From Streptomyces sp. CB02056 (GTDB taxonomy: Bacteria > Actinomycetota > Actinomycetes > Streptomycetales > Streptomycetaceae): a stretch of DNA of 64,000 bases. Made by a program: the position numbers and the translations under genes. This document shows, piece by piece, positions 17,606-26,222 of the stretch. Positions within the stretch are counted from its first letter, which is position 1, and the number at the start of each line of letters is the position of its first letter. The stretch lies in NCBI RefSeq assembly GCF_001905545.1, contig NZ_LIPD01000007.1:342340-406339 (forward strand). The letters are read 5' to 3'. The notes below the pieces were generated by a model, which saw only the letters and a program-made list of their open reading frames with translations, was not told where the DNA came from and did not search any database.

Positions 17606-17729
17606 GGACGCGCCCGACGGTGCCGGACGGGCTCCAGCGACGGGATGCGATCCGTCGCCGGACGCGCCCCGGTGACGGACGCGTCCGACATCCAAGCGCG
17701 CCCGGCCGGGCGAGTCGAGGGACGCGGCC
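17606..17729. repeat. Four copies of GGACGCGNCC upstream of the ABC exporter
   Basis: GGACGCGCCC (17606), GGACGCGCCC (17660), GGACGCGTCC (17677) and GGACGCGGCC (17720) lie within 124 bases between the exporter and rtcB genes. The third is part of a 12-bp perfect palindrome, CGGACGCGTCCG (17676-17687). Repetition in a non-coding leader suggests protein-binding sites for a regulator of the exporter. In such GC-rich DNA some recurrence is expected by chance. Confidence 0.4.
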
Positions 17730-17744
17730 GAAACGGAGGGTGTC

Positions 17745-19181
17745 TCACCCCTTGCACACCCCCAGCGGCACCAGCCGGGCGACCTGCCGGGCGAGCCCCG
17801 CGGCCTCGGTCACGGCGGCCACCGCGTCGACGTCCTTGTACGCCTCGGGGGTCTCCTCGGCCAGCGCCCGCCAGGAGGCCGGCCGCACCGCGATCCCCCG
17901 CGCCTCCAGCTCGCTCTTCAGCCGCTCGCCGCGCACGGTGCGCAGCGCCTGGTGGCGGCTCAGCACCCGCCCGGCGCCGTGGCAGGCGGAGCGGAAGGCC
18001 TCGTTGCCGGGCAGTCCGACCATGACGTACGAGGCGGTGCCCATGGTGCCCGGCACCAGCACCGGCTGCCCGGCCCCCACCAGGTCGGCGGGCAGGTCGG
18101 GGTCGCCCGGCGGCAGCGCCCGGGTGGCGCCCTTGCGGTGCACGCACAGCGTCCGGAGCTCGCCGTCCACCTCGTGGGTCTCCAGCTTGGCGAGGTTGTG
18201 CGAGACGTCGTAGACCAGCTCCAGCCCGACGCCGAGCACGGTGGCGAAGGCGCGGCGGGCCGCCTCGGCGAGCAGCTGCCGGTTGGCCCGGCCGTAGTTG
18301 GCGGCCGCGGTCATGGCGCCCAGGTAGGCGCGGCCGCGCGGGGAGTCGACCGGGGTGCAGGCGAGCTGGCGGTCCGGGAGCTCGATCCGGTAGCGGTGCA
18401 GTTCGCGGTCCATGGCGCGGACGTGGTCGGTGCAGATCTGGTGGCCGAGGCCGCGCGAACCGCAGTGGATCATGACGCAGACCTGTCCCGGCCGCAGTCC
18501 GAAGGCGGCGGCGGTCCGCGGGTCGTGCACCCGGTCGACGGCCTGCACCTCCAGGAAGTGGTTGGCCGAGCCGAGGCTGCCGACCTGCTGCAGCCCGCGC
18601 TCGACGGCCCGGGTGCTCACCTCCCCGGGAGCCGCGCCGGCCAGCACGCCACGGTCCTCGCAGCGTTCCAGGTCGCGCGGCACGCCGTGGCCGTGCTCGA
18701 CGGCGTAGCGGGCACCGCCGATCAGCAGCTCGTCCAGTTCCTCCGGTCCGCCGAGCCGCCACAGGCCGCCCCGGCCCAGGCCGCGCGGGACGGTGCGGTC
18801 CAGCAGGTCCATCAGGCGGCCGATCCGCTCCGGGTCGAGTTCGTCCCGGCCGACCCCGGCCGCCAGCAGCCGGACCCCGCAGGAGATGTCGAAGCCCACC
18901 CCGCCCGGCGAGACCACCCCGCCCCGCTCGACGTCGGTCGCGGCGACCCCTCCGATCGGGAAGCCGTAGCCCCAGTGCACGTCCGGCATCGCGAAGGAGG
19001 CGCGGACGATCCCGGGCAGCGCCGCCACGTTCGCCACCTGCTCCAGCGCCTTGTCCCCGGCGGCCTGCGGCAGCAGCGCGGCGCTCGCGAACACCACCCC
19101 GGGCACCCGCATCGGCGGGCGCGGTTCGATCCGCCAGCGGTACCGGCCGGCCTCGGTCAGTGCGATCTCCACCTCGCTCAC
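17745..19181 (-). CDS. rtcB: RtcB family RNA ligase
   Basis: A 478-aa RNA-splicing ligase that joins 2',3'-cyclic-phosphate (or 3'-phosphate) and 5'-OH RNA ends using GTP and Mn2+. All hallmark blocks are present: MPDVHWGYGFPIGGVAATD, GVGFDISCGVRLL (metal-binding C101), LGSANHFLEVQ, IHCGSRGLGHQI, VYDVSHNLAK, CVHRKGATRA and ACHGAGR, whose His (about H401) accepts GMP. Length is normal. GTG at 19181 is chosen to match the family N-terminus; GTG at 19205 is possible. It follows the archease gene by 40 bases on the same strand, the classical cofactor pairing, so the two act as an RNA repair or tRNA-ligation module. Confidence 0.93.
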   Translation of the reverse strand: MSEVEIALTEAGRYRWRIEPRPPMRVPGVVFASAALLPQAAGDKALEQVANVAALPGIVRASFAMPDVHWGYGFPIGGVAATDVERGGVVSPGGVGFDISCGVRLLAAGVGRDELDPERIGRLMDLLDRTVPRGLGRGGLWRLGGPEELDELLIGGARYAVEHGHGVPRDLERCEDRGVLAGAAPGEVSTRAVERGLQQVGSLGSANHFLEVQAVDRVHDPRTAAAFGLRPGQVCVMIHCGSRGLGHQICTDHVRAMDRELHRYRIELPDRQLACTPVDSPRGRAYLGAMTAAANYGRANRQLLAEAARRAFATVLGVGLELVYDVSHNLAKLETHEVDGELRTLCVHRKGATRALPPGDPDLPADLVGAGQPVLVPGTMGTASYVMVGLPGNEAFRSACHGAGRVLSRHQALRTVRGERLKSELEARGIAVRPASWRALAEETPEAYKDVDAVAAVTEAAGLARQVARLVPLGVCKG

Positions 19182-19221
19182 CCCGCTCCCGCGGCTCCGG
19201 CCCACCGCGCCGGGACCGGGC

Positions 19222-19695
19222 TCAGACGTCCACCGTGGCCTGGCAGGTCCAGCCGTCCGGCCCGGCGCTCAGGTCCAGGTCGTGCAGTGAGACGGCCTTC
19301 GGCACGGCGCCGACCAGGGCGGCCGTGGCGGCGTCGGCCATCCGGAACCGGACCGCCACCCGACGGGCGCCGTCCAGGCCCTCGATCGGACCGACCGCCA
19401 CCGCCACCGGCAGCTCGCCGTCGACGTCCATCCGGTAGACGACCTCCTCCAGGACGCCCGCCAGCAGGTCCGGATCGCTCACCGCGAGGACCGTGCAGCC
19501 GCGCTCACCGACGATCCGCGCGCCGGCCAGGTCGGCGAAACTGCCGACGACGCCGTGCACCAGCTCGCCGATACAGCCCTCCGCCGTCGGCGCCCATGCC
19601 TCGACCCGCAGGTCGGCCGTGTGCGGCACACTCCGGTGCCCGCCGGCGGACCGGCCGGCAGGCTCGTCTCCGTCCACGAGCGACGCCTCCCGCAC
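19222..19695 (-). CDS. Archease, RtcB activation factor
   Basis: A 157-aa protein with archease features: the N-terminal GHRSVPHTADLRVEAWAPT motif, an acidic metal-binding surface, and the C-terminal AVSLHDLDLSAGPDGW region ending with a conserved Asp (ATVDV). Archease speeds RtcB guanylylation and gives it multiple turnover. The gene sits just upstream of rtcB on the same strand. GTG at 19695 is preferred because GGGGAGAGGG lies upstream; a longer start at 19734 adds only basic residues. Confidence 0.85.
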   Translation of the reverse strand: MREASLVDGDEPAGRSAGGHRSVPHTADLRVEAWAPTAEGCIGELVHGVVGSFADLAGARIVGERGCTVLAVSDPDLLAGVLEEVVYRMDVDGELPVAVAVGPIEGLDGARRVAVRFRMADAATAALVGAVPKAVSLHDLDLSAGPDGWTCQATVDV

Positions 19696-19943
19696 CCGTT
19701 TCCCTCTCCCCTCCAGCCTCGTCCCGCAGCCCACCCGGGGGCAAGTGCGGCCGATCCGGCGGCCGGGTGCCGCAGCAGGCCCTCACGCAGGGCGATGGCG
19801 TGCGGCCGAACGGTGGCCGTGCCTGCGCGACGGGCAGCGCGTCATGCCCGATCAGGCAGCCCGGACTGCCTTCGCGCCTCTGGTGGAGCCCCTGCCCGTC
19901 TGTTAGTCAGGAGGGTGACCGCCTGCCGTGCGAGAGGGAGACC

Positions 19944-21716
19944 ATGCACGCCCAGCACAGCGCGAAGACCGATGAGGCCGAGCGCAGCCGTCCACCGGTG
20001 AGCAAGCCCGCAGTCGGGGGCGCGCCGCCTCTCCTGGCCCTCCAGCGCAGCGTCGGCAACGCGGCGGTCGTCCGGATGCTCCGCCGGACCGGACGGCCAG
20101 GGGCTCAGGAACAGCCCCGGCAGGGCGACGAATTCGACTACGGGCAGACCGAACACGCCGTTCAGCGCTCCACCGTCCAGGACGTGCTGCGCTCCCCGGG
20201 GCATCCGCTCGACCACGGCACGCGCGCCGAGATGGAAGGCCGGCTCGGCGCGGACTTCTCGGACGTCCGCATCCACACGGACGCCGCCGCGCGGGCCTCG
20301 GCAGTGGACGTGGGCGCCCGCGCCTACACCTCCGGCCACCACGTCGTCATCGGCGAGGGCGGAGGCGACAAGCACACCCTCGCCCACGAACTCACCCACG
20401 TCATCCAGCAGCGCCAGGGCCCCGTCGCCGGAACGGACGACGGCACCGGGCTGAAGGTCTCCGACCCCTCCGACCGCTTCGAACGCGAGGCCGAGGCCAA
20501 CGCCGTTCGCGTCATGCGGCGGTCGGTGCTTCCGCCGGCGCGGACCGAGGGCGGAGCCGCCGTCGGCACCCGTACCGACGTAGCGGTGCAGCGCGCGACG
20601 GCGGAGGAGGACCGCGAGGTCGCGGCGAACCTCGCGGAGGCCGCCGGCGGGCGCCTCGGGAGCACCGAGCCGTGGGCGCGCGAGACGTTCGATCCCCATG
20701 ACACGGAGATCGGCGCGGACAGGACCGGTGTCCACATCGCCAGTGTCCAGGCCCCCACGGACAAGGTGATGAAAGCGGGTGCGCAGTGGTCGGCCGTCGA
20801 GCTGGATAAGAAGAAGAAGCTCCTGGGCGAGGCGCTGGACACCGCGTTCCTCGAATGGAGCAAGCGGTACGACCCCGAGCAGGTGTACATCTTCACCGCG
20901 CCGGAGTACTACTTCAGCGGCCAGGGCACCCACTTCCTGAGCGGGGACCAGGCGGCCGGCGTGGACGAGTGGCTCGCCGACCGCCTGGCGATCCTGCCCA
21001 GCAACTACCTGGTGGTGCCGGGAACCATCGGCCGCCGACGTTCCCTCGACGCGCACGAATCGGACCAGGCGCGCGCCGACCAGCAGGAGGGCCGGAAGCG
21101 GCTCAAGGAGAACATGGGTGCCGACAACGGATACGCGAAGGACTCGGTAGCGGAGCTGGAGGAGATCTGGGAGCAAGGACCTGACCCCGACGGGTCGGGC
21201 AACGTGACCGTGTTCGACAACTACGCGCGTGTCTTCCAGGGCGGCCAGGATCCGAAGACCTACACGAAGCGTTTCGAGGCGCCGGACTGGGGAGGAGCTC
21301 CGGACCGTTCACAGGAGGAGATGGAGCAAGGCTTCTTCGCCATCGGGCAGGAGAACTTCGAGACCACCGTGAAGGGCGTTCAGGTCCGTCTCCAAATATG
21401 CTCGGACAACGCCGCGGAGAGCCTCTGGAACGAACCGTACGAAGGCGTCCACATCCTGGTGGCGGCGAACTTCGGCGACGCGGGCGAGAGCCAGGCCAAC
21501 ATGCACGGGGACACCTTCGTCGTGGCCGACTCGGGACATTCCCAGCTCTTCGAGGCCGACAATCCGGTCCCGCCGGCGGACAGCGTCGAGGACCTCCGGT
21601 ACCACGCTGCCGAGAAGCGGAAGATGACGGGCAAGAGCCCGGAGGCGACCAGCACGAAGGGACCGGTCTCGCTGAACTTCTACCGCACGGCGACCCGGGA
21701 ACCCAGCGCCCAGTAG
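19944..21716 (+). CDS. DUF4157 protein with C-terminal nitrilase-like domain (putative eCIS cargo/toxin)
   Basis: A 590-aa two-part protein. Residues about 85-175 are a DUF4157 domain: RAEMEGRLGADFSDVRIHTD, AYTSGHHVVIG, and the zinc-protease-like LAHELTHVIQQ (H148, E149, H152). DUF4157 proteins are typically associated with extracellular contractile injection systems. From about residue 230 to the end the sequence matches a carbon-nitrogen hydrolase: E321 in FTAPEYYF, K442 in YTKRFEAPDW and C486 in LQICSDN form the Glu-Lys-Cys triad, followed by HILVAANFGD. No eCIS structural genes lie in this window. Its ATG has a GAGAGGGAG site. Nitrilase-like activity as toxin is an inference. Confidence 0.75.
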   Translation: MHAQHSAKTDEAERSRPPVSKPAVGGAPPLLALQRSVGNAAVVRMLRRTGRPGAQEQPRQGDEFDYGQTEHAVQRSTVQDVLRSPGHPLDHGTRAEMEGRLGADFSDVRIHTDAAARASAVDVGARAYTSGHHVVIGEGGGDKHTLAHELTHVIQQRQGPVAGTDDGTGLKVSDPSDRFEREAEANAVRVMRRSVLPPARTEGGAAVGTRTDVAVQRATAEEDREVAANLAEAAGGRLGSTEPWARETFDPHDTEIGADRTGVHIASVQAPTDKVMKAGAQWSAVELDKKKKLLGEALDTAFLEWSKRYDPEQVYIFTAPEYYFSGQGTHFLSGDQAAGVDEWLADRLAILPSNYLVVPGTIGRRRSLDAHESDQARADQQEGRKRLKENMGADNGYAKDSVAELEEIWEQGPDPDGSGNVTVFDNYARVFQGGQDPKTYTKRFEAPDWGGAPDRSQEEMEQGFFAIGQENFETTVKGVQVRLQICSDNAAESLWNEPYEGVHILVAANFGDAGESQANMHGDTFVVADSGHSQLFEADNPVPPADSVEDLRYHAAEKRKMTGKSPEATSTKGPVSLNFYRTATREPSAQ

Positions 21717-21774
21717 GCGCCGGGGCGGTGGGCGAGGCCGATCGCGTGCCCTGCGGGTGCCCCTGGCCGCCGGG

Positions 21775-23106
21775 TCAGGCCGTGGGGAACTCGACCCGGA
21801 CGCGCAGTCCGCCCGTGCTGCCGGGGTCGGCGGTGACGGTGGCGTGGTGGGCGCGCGCGATGGAGGCGACGATGGACAGGCCCAGGCCCGCGCCCTCACG
21901 CGGGCTGTGCCGACGCTCCTGGAGGCGGCGGAAGGGCTCGAAGAGGTAGGGGACCGTCTCCGGCGGCACCTGGGGGCCGGTGTTGGCGACCTCCAGGACG
22001 CCGTCGCGCACGTCGACGTCGACCCGGCCGCCGTCGTGGTTGTAGCGCAGGGCGTTGCCGACCAGGTTGCGTACCAGGTGTGCCAGCAGCACCGGATCAC
22101 CCTCGACGGACACGGGGGCGGTGTCGGTCCGGACGGTGACGCCGTTCGCCCGGGCTTCCTCCGGGGCGGCGCACTCGGCGGCCACCGCGCGGGCCAGCCG
22201 GTCCAGTGCGACCGGTTCGCGGTGGTCCAGCCTCTGGTCGGAGACGGACAGCAACAGCAGGCCCTCGATGAGCCGTTCGCTGCTCTCGGAGACCTCGATC
22301 AGTTTGCGGCGGACCCGGGCGACGGCGGCCGGGTCCCCGGTGGCCAGCCCGATCTCGGCCGCGGCCCGCTGCACCGCGAGCGGAGTGCGCAGTTCGTGTG
22401 CGGCGTTGGCCGCGAACCGCTGCTGCGCACCGACCAGTTGCTCCATGCGGTCGAGCATGTCGTCGAAGGTGTCGGCGAGCTGTTTGAGTTCGCCCGGGGG
22501 TGCGTCGAGGGCGATCCGCTCGTGCAGGTTCTCGCCCGAGAGCCGCCGCGCCGTGTTGGTGATCACCGCCACCGGGCGCAGCACCCGTCCCGACATCCAC
22601 CAGGCCAGTGCCATCGAGATGACGGCGAAGGCGGCCAGAGCGATCAGGGAGACGGTCAGCAGCTGGTTCTGGGCGGCCTGCTCGGCGGCCTGGGTGACGA
22701 CCTTGACGGCCTGGAAGTGGGACTGTCCGCCGTCGGCGGGATCGGCTCCGGCGGGGGCGCTCCCGGGTGGAGCGTTCGCGGGTGGGGCGTTCGCGGGTGC
22801 GGCGGTTCCCACCGTGAGGGTCTTCGCCGCGGCGGCCGGGTCCGGGGTCGCCAGTGTGGCCAGTCGCGGTTCGACGGCGACGGCCGTGCTGATCGAGGTG
22901 TACAGCCCCTCCCGGACCAGGAAGTTGACCAGGACGATGAGCATCGCCCCGGCGAGGACGAGCAGCCCGCCGTAGAGCATGGTCAGCCGGCCCCGCTCCC
23001 CGCCCGGCAGCCGCGGGCGTGCTCTGCCCGGTAGCCGCCGGCGTGCTCTGCCCGGCAGCGGAAGCAGCGGAAGGCGGTTCGGGCCGACCGGGGCGGAGCG
23101 CCTCAC
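21775..23106 (-). CDS. Two-component sensor histidine kinase
   Basis: A 443-aa membrane kinase. After a basic N-terminus, a first membrane helix (MLYGGLLVLAGAMLIVLVNF) is followed by an extracytoplasmic loop with a repeated Ala/Pro linker (ANAPPANAPPGSAPAG). A second helix, a HAMP domain, the phospho-acceptor box AANAAHELRTPLAVQ, and the ATP-binding N/G boxes (NLVGNALRYNHDGG, GAGLGLSIV) complete it. GTG at 23106 overlaps the response-regulator stop by four bases, so the pair is coupled. It probably senses envelope stress or an antibiotic, given the efflux-type operon transcribed divergently. Confidence 0.92.
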   Translation of the reverse strand: MRRSAPVGPNRLPLLPLPGRARRRLPGRARPRLPGGERGRLTMLYGGLLVLAGAMLIVLVNFLVREGLYTSISTAVAVEPRLATLATPDPAAAAKTLTVGTAAPANAPPANAPPGSAPAGADPADGGQSHFQAVKVVTQAAEQAAQNQLLTVSLIALAAFAVISMALAWWMSGRVLRPVAVITNTARRLSGENLHERIALDAPPGELKQLADTFDDMLDRMEQLVGAQQRFAANAAHELRTPLAVQRAAAEIGLATGDPAAVARVRRKLIEVSESSERLIEGLLLLSVSDQRLDHREPVALDRLARAVAAECAAPEEARANGVTVRTDTAPVSVEGDPVLLAHLVRNLVGNALRYNHDGGRVDVDVRDGVLEVANTGPQVPPETVPYLFEPFRRLQERRHSPREGAGLGLSIVASIARAHHATVTADPGSTGGLRVRVEFPTA

Positions 23107-23768
23107 GCCGGGACGCCGATGCGGTAGCCGTGGCCGGGCACGGTGTCGATGACCGAGGGCTCGCCGAGCTTGGCGCGGAGTTTGCTGAGGGCGACCCGGA
23201 CCGCGTTGGTGCGGTATCCCATGTTCCGCTCCCACACCTGGTCGATCAGGTCCTCACCGCTGACCACGGCGCCCTCGGCCTGCATCAGCACCTCCAGTAC
23301 GCCGAACTCCTTGCGGGACAGGGCGAGGTAGCGGCCCTCCCGGAAGGCCTGGCGGCGGGCGGTGTCGAGGGTGATGCCGGCACGTTCGATGACCGGCGGA
23401 AGGGCGGGGTGGGTGCGGCGGCCGAGGGCCAGGACCCGGGCCAGCAGTTCCTCGTAGGCGAACGGCTTGGTGAGGTAGTCGTCCGCGCCCAGGTCCAGGC
23501 CGTCGACGCGGTCGCGGACGGTGCCGGCGGCGGTGAGCATCAGCACCCGGGTCAGCAGCCGCTGCTCGACGACGCTCCGGCACACCTCGTCGCCGTGCGC
23601 TCCGGGCAGGTCGCGGTCGAGTACGAGCACGTCGTAGTCGGTGAGGCGCAGCCGTTCCAGCGCGTCGGCGCCGTTGTACACGACGTCGACGGCCAGGGCG
23701 TCGCGCCGCAATCCCTCGGCGATCATGTCCGCCAGGAATTCCTCGTCCTCCACGATCAGTACACGCAT
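23103..23768 (-). CDS. OmpR-family response regulator
   Basis: A 221-aa response regulator: receiver domain with acidic pocket VEDEE at the start, the phospho-acceptor Asp in VLVLDRDLPG, LTAAG, and DDYLTKPF with the conserved Lys; then an OmpR/PhoB winged helix (ALSRKEFGVLEVLMQAEG, YRTNAVRVALSKLRAKLG, TVPGHGYRIG). First gene of the pair with the histidine kinase. Divergent from a lipoprotein/adaptor/ABC operon that it most likely controls. Confidence 0.93.
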   Translation of the reverse strand: MRVLIVEDEEFLADMIAEGLRRDALAVDVVYNGADALERLRLTDYDVLVLDRDLPGAHGDEVCRSVVEQRLLTRVLMLTAAGTVRDRVDGLDLGADDYLTKPFAYEELLARVLALGRRTHPALPPVIERAGITLDTARRQAFREGRYLALSRKEFGVLEVLMQAEGAVVSGEDLIDQVWERNMGYRTNAVRVALSKLRAKLGEPSVIDTVPGHGYRIGVPA

Positions 23769-23773
23769 GACAT

Positions 23774-23812
23774 CAGGTGTACCTGAAAGCCACCTTTCGT
23801 CGCCGTAAAGGT
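23774..23812. promoter_or_regulatory. Inverted repeats in the divergent TCS/ABC region
   Basis: CAGGT-GT-ACCTG (23774-23785) and ACCTTT-N9-AAAGGT (23792-23812) lie just upstream of the response-regulator start, in the divergent space shared with the lipoprotein operon. They are candidates for autoregulation and for control of the efflux operon by the response regulator. OmpR-type proteins usually bind direct repeats, so the assignment is tentative. Confidence 0.4.
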
Positions 23813-23930
23813 CTCGGCTGACAGCGGCGAAACGCGGGTGCGTGCCAGCCTCTGCGTCGTCGGTCACCCGGTATCGGAGACGTATCGGACACGGTGGCCG
23901 GCCACTCGCAATCGGACTCGGAGGAATTCC

Positions 23931-24434
23931 ATGCGGAACCACATGCGGAACCACAGGTACGGCGCGGCGGCCGTGCTGGTGGCGGGGATGGCGCTGTTCA
24001 CCGCGGCCTGTGGCGGAGGCGCCACGGGCTCCGGCGGGGGCGCCGGCTCGGACTCGTCGGGCAGGGGCGCGGCGGCGGACCAGGCCTACGAGCACCGTAA
24101 GTGCCTGCGCGAACACGGCGCCCAGGTGAAGGAGCCGGAGCCGGGCCAGGACCCGCGGGGCCTGGTCCTCGAGGGCGGCCAGGACAAGATGGCGGAAGCC
24201 CTCAAGGCCTGCGGTGGAGCCGGTGGCGCGGGCGGCGCGAAGATGTCCCAGGCCGACAAGGACAGGGCTCTCAAGTTCGCCCAGTGCATGCGCGGTAACG
24301 GTGTGGACATGCCGGACCCGAAGTTCGACGGCGACTCGGCGATGTCGGGACAGGCGATGAAGGTCCCGGAGGGCCCCGACAAGGACAGGTTCGACAAGGC
24401 GAACAAGGCGTGCAGTGGTCAGAATGCGGAGTGA
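23931..24434 (+). CDS. Lipoprotein of unknown function
   Basis: A 167-aa lipoprotein: signal peptide with lipobox LFTAAC giving lipid-modified C27, a Gly/Ser linker, then two similar segments each ending in a Cys-containing motif (KCLREHGAQVKEPEP and QCMRGNGVDMPDPKFDG, KACGG and KACSG). The internal duplication suggests a small repeated, disulfide-linked fold. GGAGGAATT is a strong ribosome-binding site. It is the first gene of an operon with an adaptor, an ABC ATPase and a permease; small lipoproteins of this kind are found beside MacB-like systems in streptomycetes (family knowledge, from memory). Confidence 0.85.
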   Translation: MRNHMRNHRYGAAAVLVAGMALFTAACGGGATGSGGGAGSDSSGRGAAADQAYEHRKCLREHGAQVKEPEPGQDPRGLVLEGGQDKMAEALKACGGAGGAGGAKMSQADKDRALKFAQCMRGNGVDMPDPKFDGDSAMSGQAMKVPEGPDKDRFDKANKACSGQNAE

Positions 24435-25515
24435 GCGCGGGCGGAGCCGCCGAACGTACCTGATCGCCGCGCTGGTCACCTCGGTCTCGCTGGTGGGCGG
24501 GGTCACGGCCCTGTCGCAGACCGGCGGCGGCGCGAGCGCCGGCACGGACCGCACGGACGGGCTGCCGCCGAGCACGGGCTCGGTGGAACGGCAGGACCTG
24601 AGCAGCCGGACCCGGGTGGACGGGACCCTCGGGTACGCCGAGGAGCGCCGGTTCAACGCCGGTGTGACGGGCACCCTCACCTGGCTCCCGGAGGCCGGCG
24701 CGCTGGTGGAGCGCGACGGGGTCCTCTACGAGGTCGACGGCCGGAAGGTCCGGCTCATGGTCGGCGAGCGCCCCGTGTACCGGACGCTGAAGGCCGGCGA
24801 CAAGGGGCCGGACGTCAGACAGCTGAAGGAGAACCTCCGCGCCCTGGGCCACGGCAAGGGGCTGGCCGCGGACGAGGAGTTCACCCCCGGCACCGTGGAG
24901 GCGGTCAAGCGCTGGCAGAAGGCCCACGGTCTGGCCCAGACCGGCGAGATCGGCCCCGAGCAGATCGCCTTCTCGCCCGGTCCGGTGCGGATCAAGAAGA
25001 ACGACGCGGCCGTCGGCGACCAGGCCGCTCCCGGCAAGCCGGTCCTCACCACCACCGGCTCCGAACGGCAGGTGCAGATCAGGATCGAGGTCTCCCGGGC
25101 CGACCTCGCCAAGCCCGGTACCCGGGTCGAGGTCGCTCTGCCCGGCGGCGGCAGGGCCAAGGGCAAGGTCGCCTCCGTCGACCGCACCATCGGTGAGGAC
25201 GGCAAGGAGCAGGGCTCCCAGGACAAGCCCGCCAAGATCACCGCCCGGGTGGTCTTCGACGACCCGGGGCAGGCCGAGGGCTTCGACCAGGCGCCGGTCA
25301 CCGTCGAGCTCGAGGGCGAGGTCCGCAAGGGCGTGCTGACGGTACCGGTCAACGCCCTGCTCGCGCTGACCGGCGGGGGCTTCGGCATCCAGGTCGTGGA
25401 GAACGGGAAGGTGCGCGAAGTCCCGGTCGAACTCGGCATGTTCGGACAGGGCCGGGTCGAGGTCAGCGGGACCGGCCTGGCCGAGGGAATGAAGGTCGGG
25501 GTGCCCACGTCATGA
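24424..25515 (+). CDS. Peptidoglycan-binding/HlyD-like adaptor protein
   Basis: A roughly 363-aa exported protein anchored by an N-terminal helix (TYLIAALVTSVSLVGGVTAL). It contains a PG_binding_1 domain (KGPDVRQLKENLRALGHG, GTVEAVKRWQKAHGL, TGEIGPEQI) and a C-terminal beta-barrel like that of efflux periplasmic adaptors (VQIRIEVSRADLAKPGTRVE, LTVPVNALLAL, FGIQVVENGKVREVPVELG). It should link the ABC pump to the cell wall. ATG at 24424 overlaps the upstream stop by 11 bases; GTG at 24415 is possible. The stop overlaps the ABC gene by four bases. Confidence 0.88.
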   Translation: MRSERGRSRRTYLIAALVTSVSLVGGVTALSQTGGGASAGTDRTDGLPPSTGSVERQDLSSRTRVDGTLGYAEERRFNAGVTGTLTWLPEAGALVERDGVLYEVDGRKVRLMVGERPVYRTLKAGDKGPDVRQLKENLRALGHGKGLAADEEFTPGTVEAVKRWQKAHGLAQTGEIGPEQIAFSPGPVRIKKNDAAVGDQAAPGKPVLTTTGSERQVQIRIEVSRADLAKPGTRVEVALPGGGRAKGKVASVDRTIGEDGKEQGSQDKPAKITARVVFDDPGQAEGFDQAPVTVELEGEVRKGVLTVPVNALLALTGGGFGIQVVENGKVREVPVELGMFGQGRVEVSGTGLAEGMKVGVPTS

Positions 25516-26222
25516 GCGCGGTGGTCGAGTTGAACCAGGTCACCAAGGAGTATCCGGGCGGGGTCGTGGCGCTGCAGGGGGTGGACCTGCGCATCGGAAG
25601 CGGCGAACTGCTCGCCATCGTCGGCCCTTCGGGGTCGGGCAAGTCCACCCTGCTGCACATCGTCGGCACCCTGGACCGGCCCAGCGCCGGATCCGTCACC
25701 CTGGCGGGCCACGACGTCGCCGCCCTCTCCGACCGCCGGCTGTCCGCCCTGCGCGCCCGGCACATCGGCTTCGTCTTCCAGTCCTTCCACCTGGTGGCCG
25801 GGGTCAGCGCCCGGGACAACGTCGCCGAGGGCCTGCTCTACTCGGGCCTGCCGCGCGCCCAGCGCCGCAGGCGCGCGGCCCTGGCCCTGGAGCGGGTCGG
25901 GCTCGCGGACCGCATGCACCACCGGCCGCACGAGCTGTCGGGCGGCCAGCGGCAGCGGGTGGCGATCGCCCGGGCGGTGGTCGGCGAGCCGGACCTGCTG
26001 CTGGCCGACGAGCCGACCGGCGCGCTGGACTCCGCCTCGAGCGAAGCGGTGATGGAGCTGCTGCACGACCTCAACGCCGACGGTGCCACCATCGCGGTGA
26101 TCACCCACGACGGCGAGATCGCCGACAGCCTGCCCCGCCAGGTCCGGATCCGCGACGGCCGCGTCGTGGCGGACCTGCGCACCGGCGCCGCCGTCCCGGC
26201 CGATCGGGGTGGGGAGCGATGA
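25512..26222 (+). CDS. MacB/LolD-type ABC transporter ATP-binding protein
   Basis: A 236-aa ATPase of the MacB/LolD/FtsE class: Walker A GPSGSGKST, Q-loop FVFQSFHLVAGVSARDNV, signature LSGGQRQRVAIARA, Walker B LLLADEPTGALD and H-loop VITHD. These ATPases drive mechanotransmission pumps for antibiotics, peptides or lipoproteins rather than classical transport. Coupled at both ends by ATGA overlaps to the adaptor and the permease. Probably induced by the divergent two-component system. Confidence 0.93.
   Translation: MSAVVELNQVTKEYPGGVVALQGVDLRIGSGELLAIVGPSGSGKSTLLHIVGTLDRPSAGSVTLAGHDVAALSDRRLSALRARHIGFVFQSFHLVAGVSARDNVAEGLLYSGLPRAQRRRRAALALERVGLADRMHHRPHELSGGQRQRVAIARAVVGEPDLLLADEPTGALDSASSEAVMELLHDLNADGATIAVITHDGEIADSLPRQVRIRDGRVVADLRTGAAVPADRGGER

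Noticed and set aside
17952..19943. Upstream extension of the DUF4157 frame through the rtcB and archease genes
   Set aside because: Opposite-strand genes are clearly real there; the DUF4157 protein starts at the ATG at 19944 with its own ribosome-binding site.
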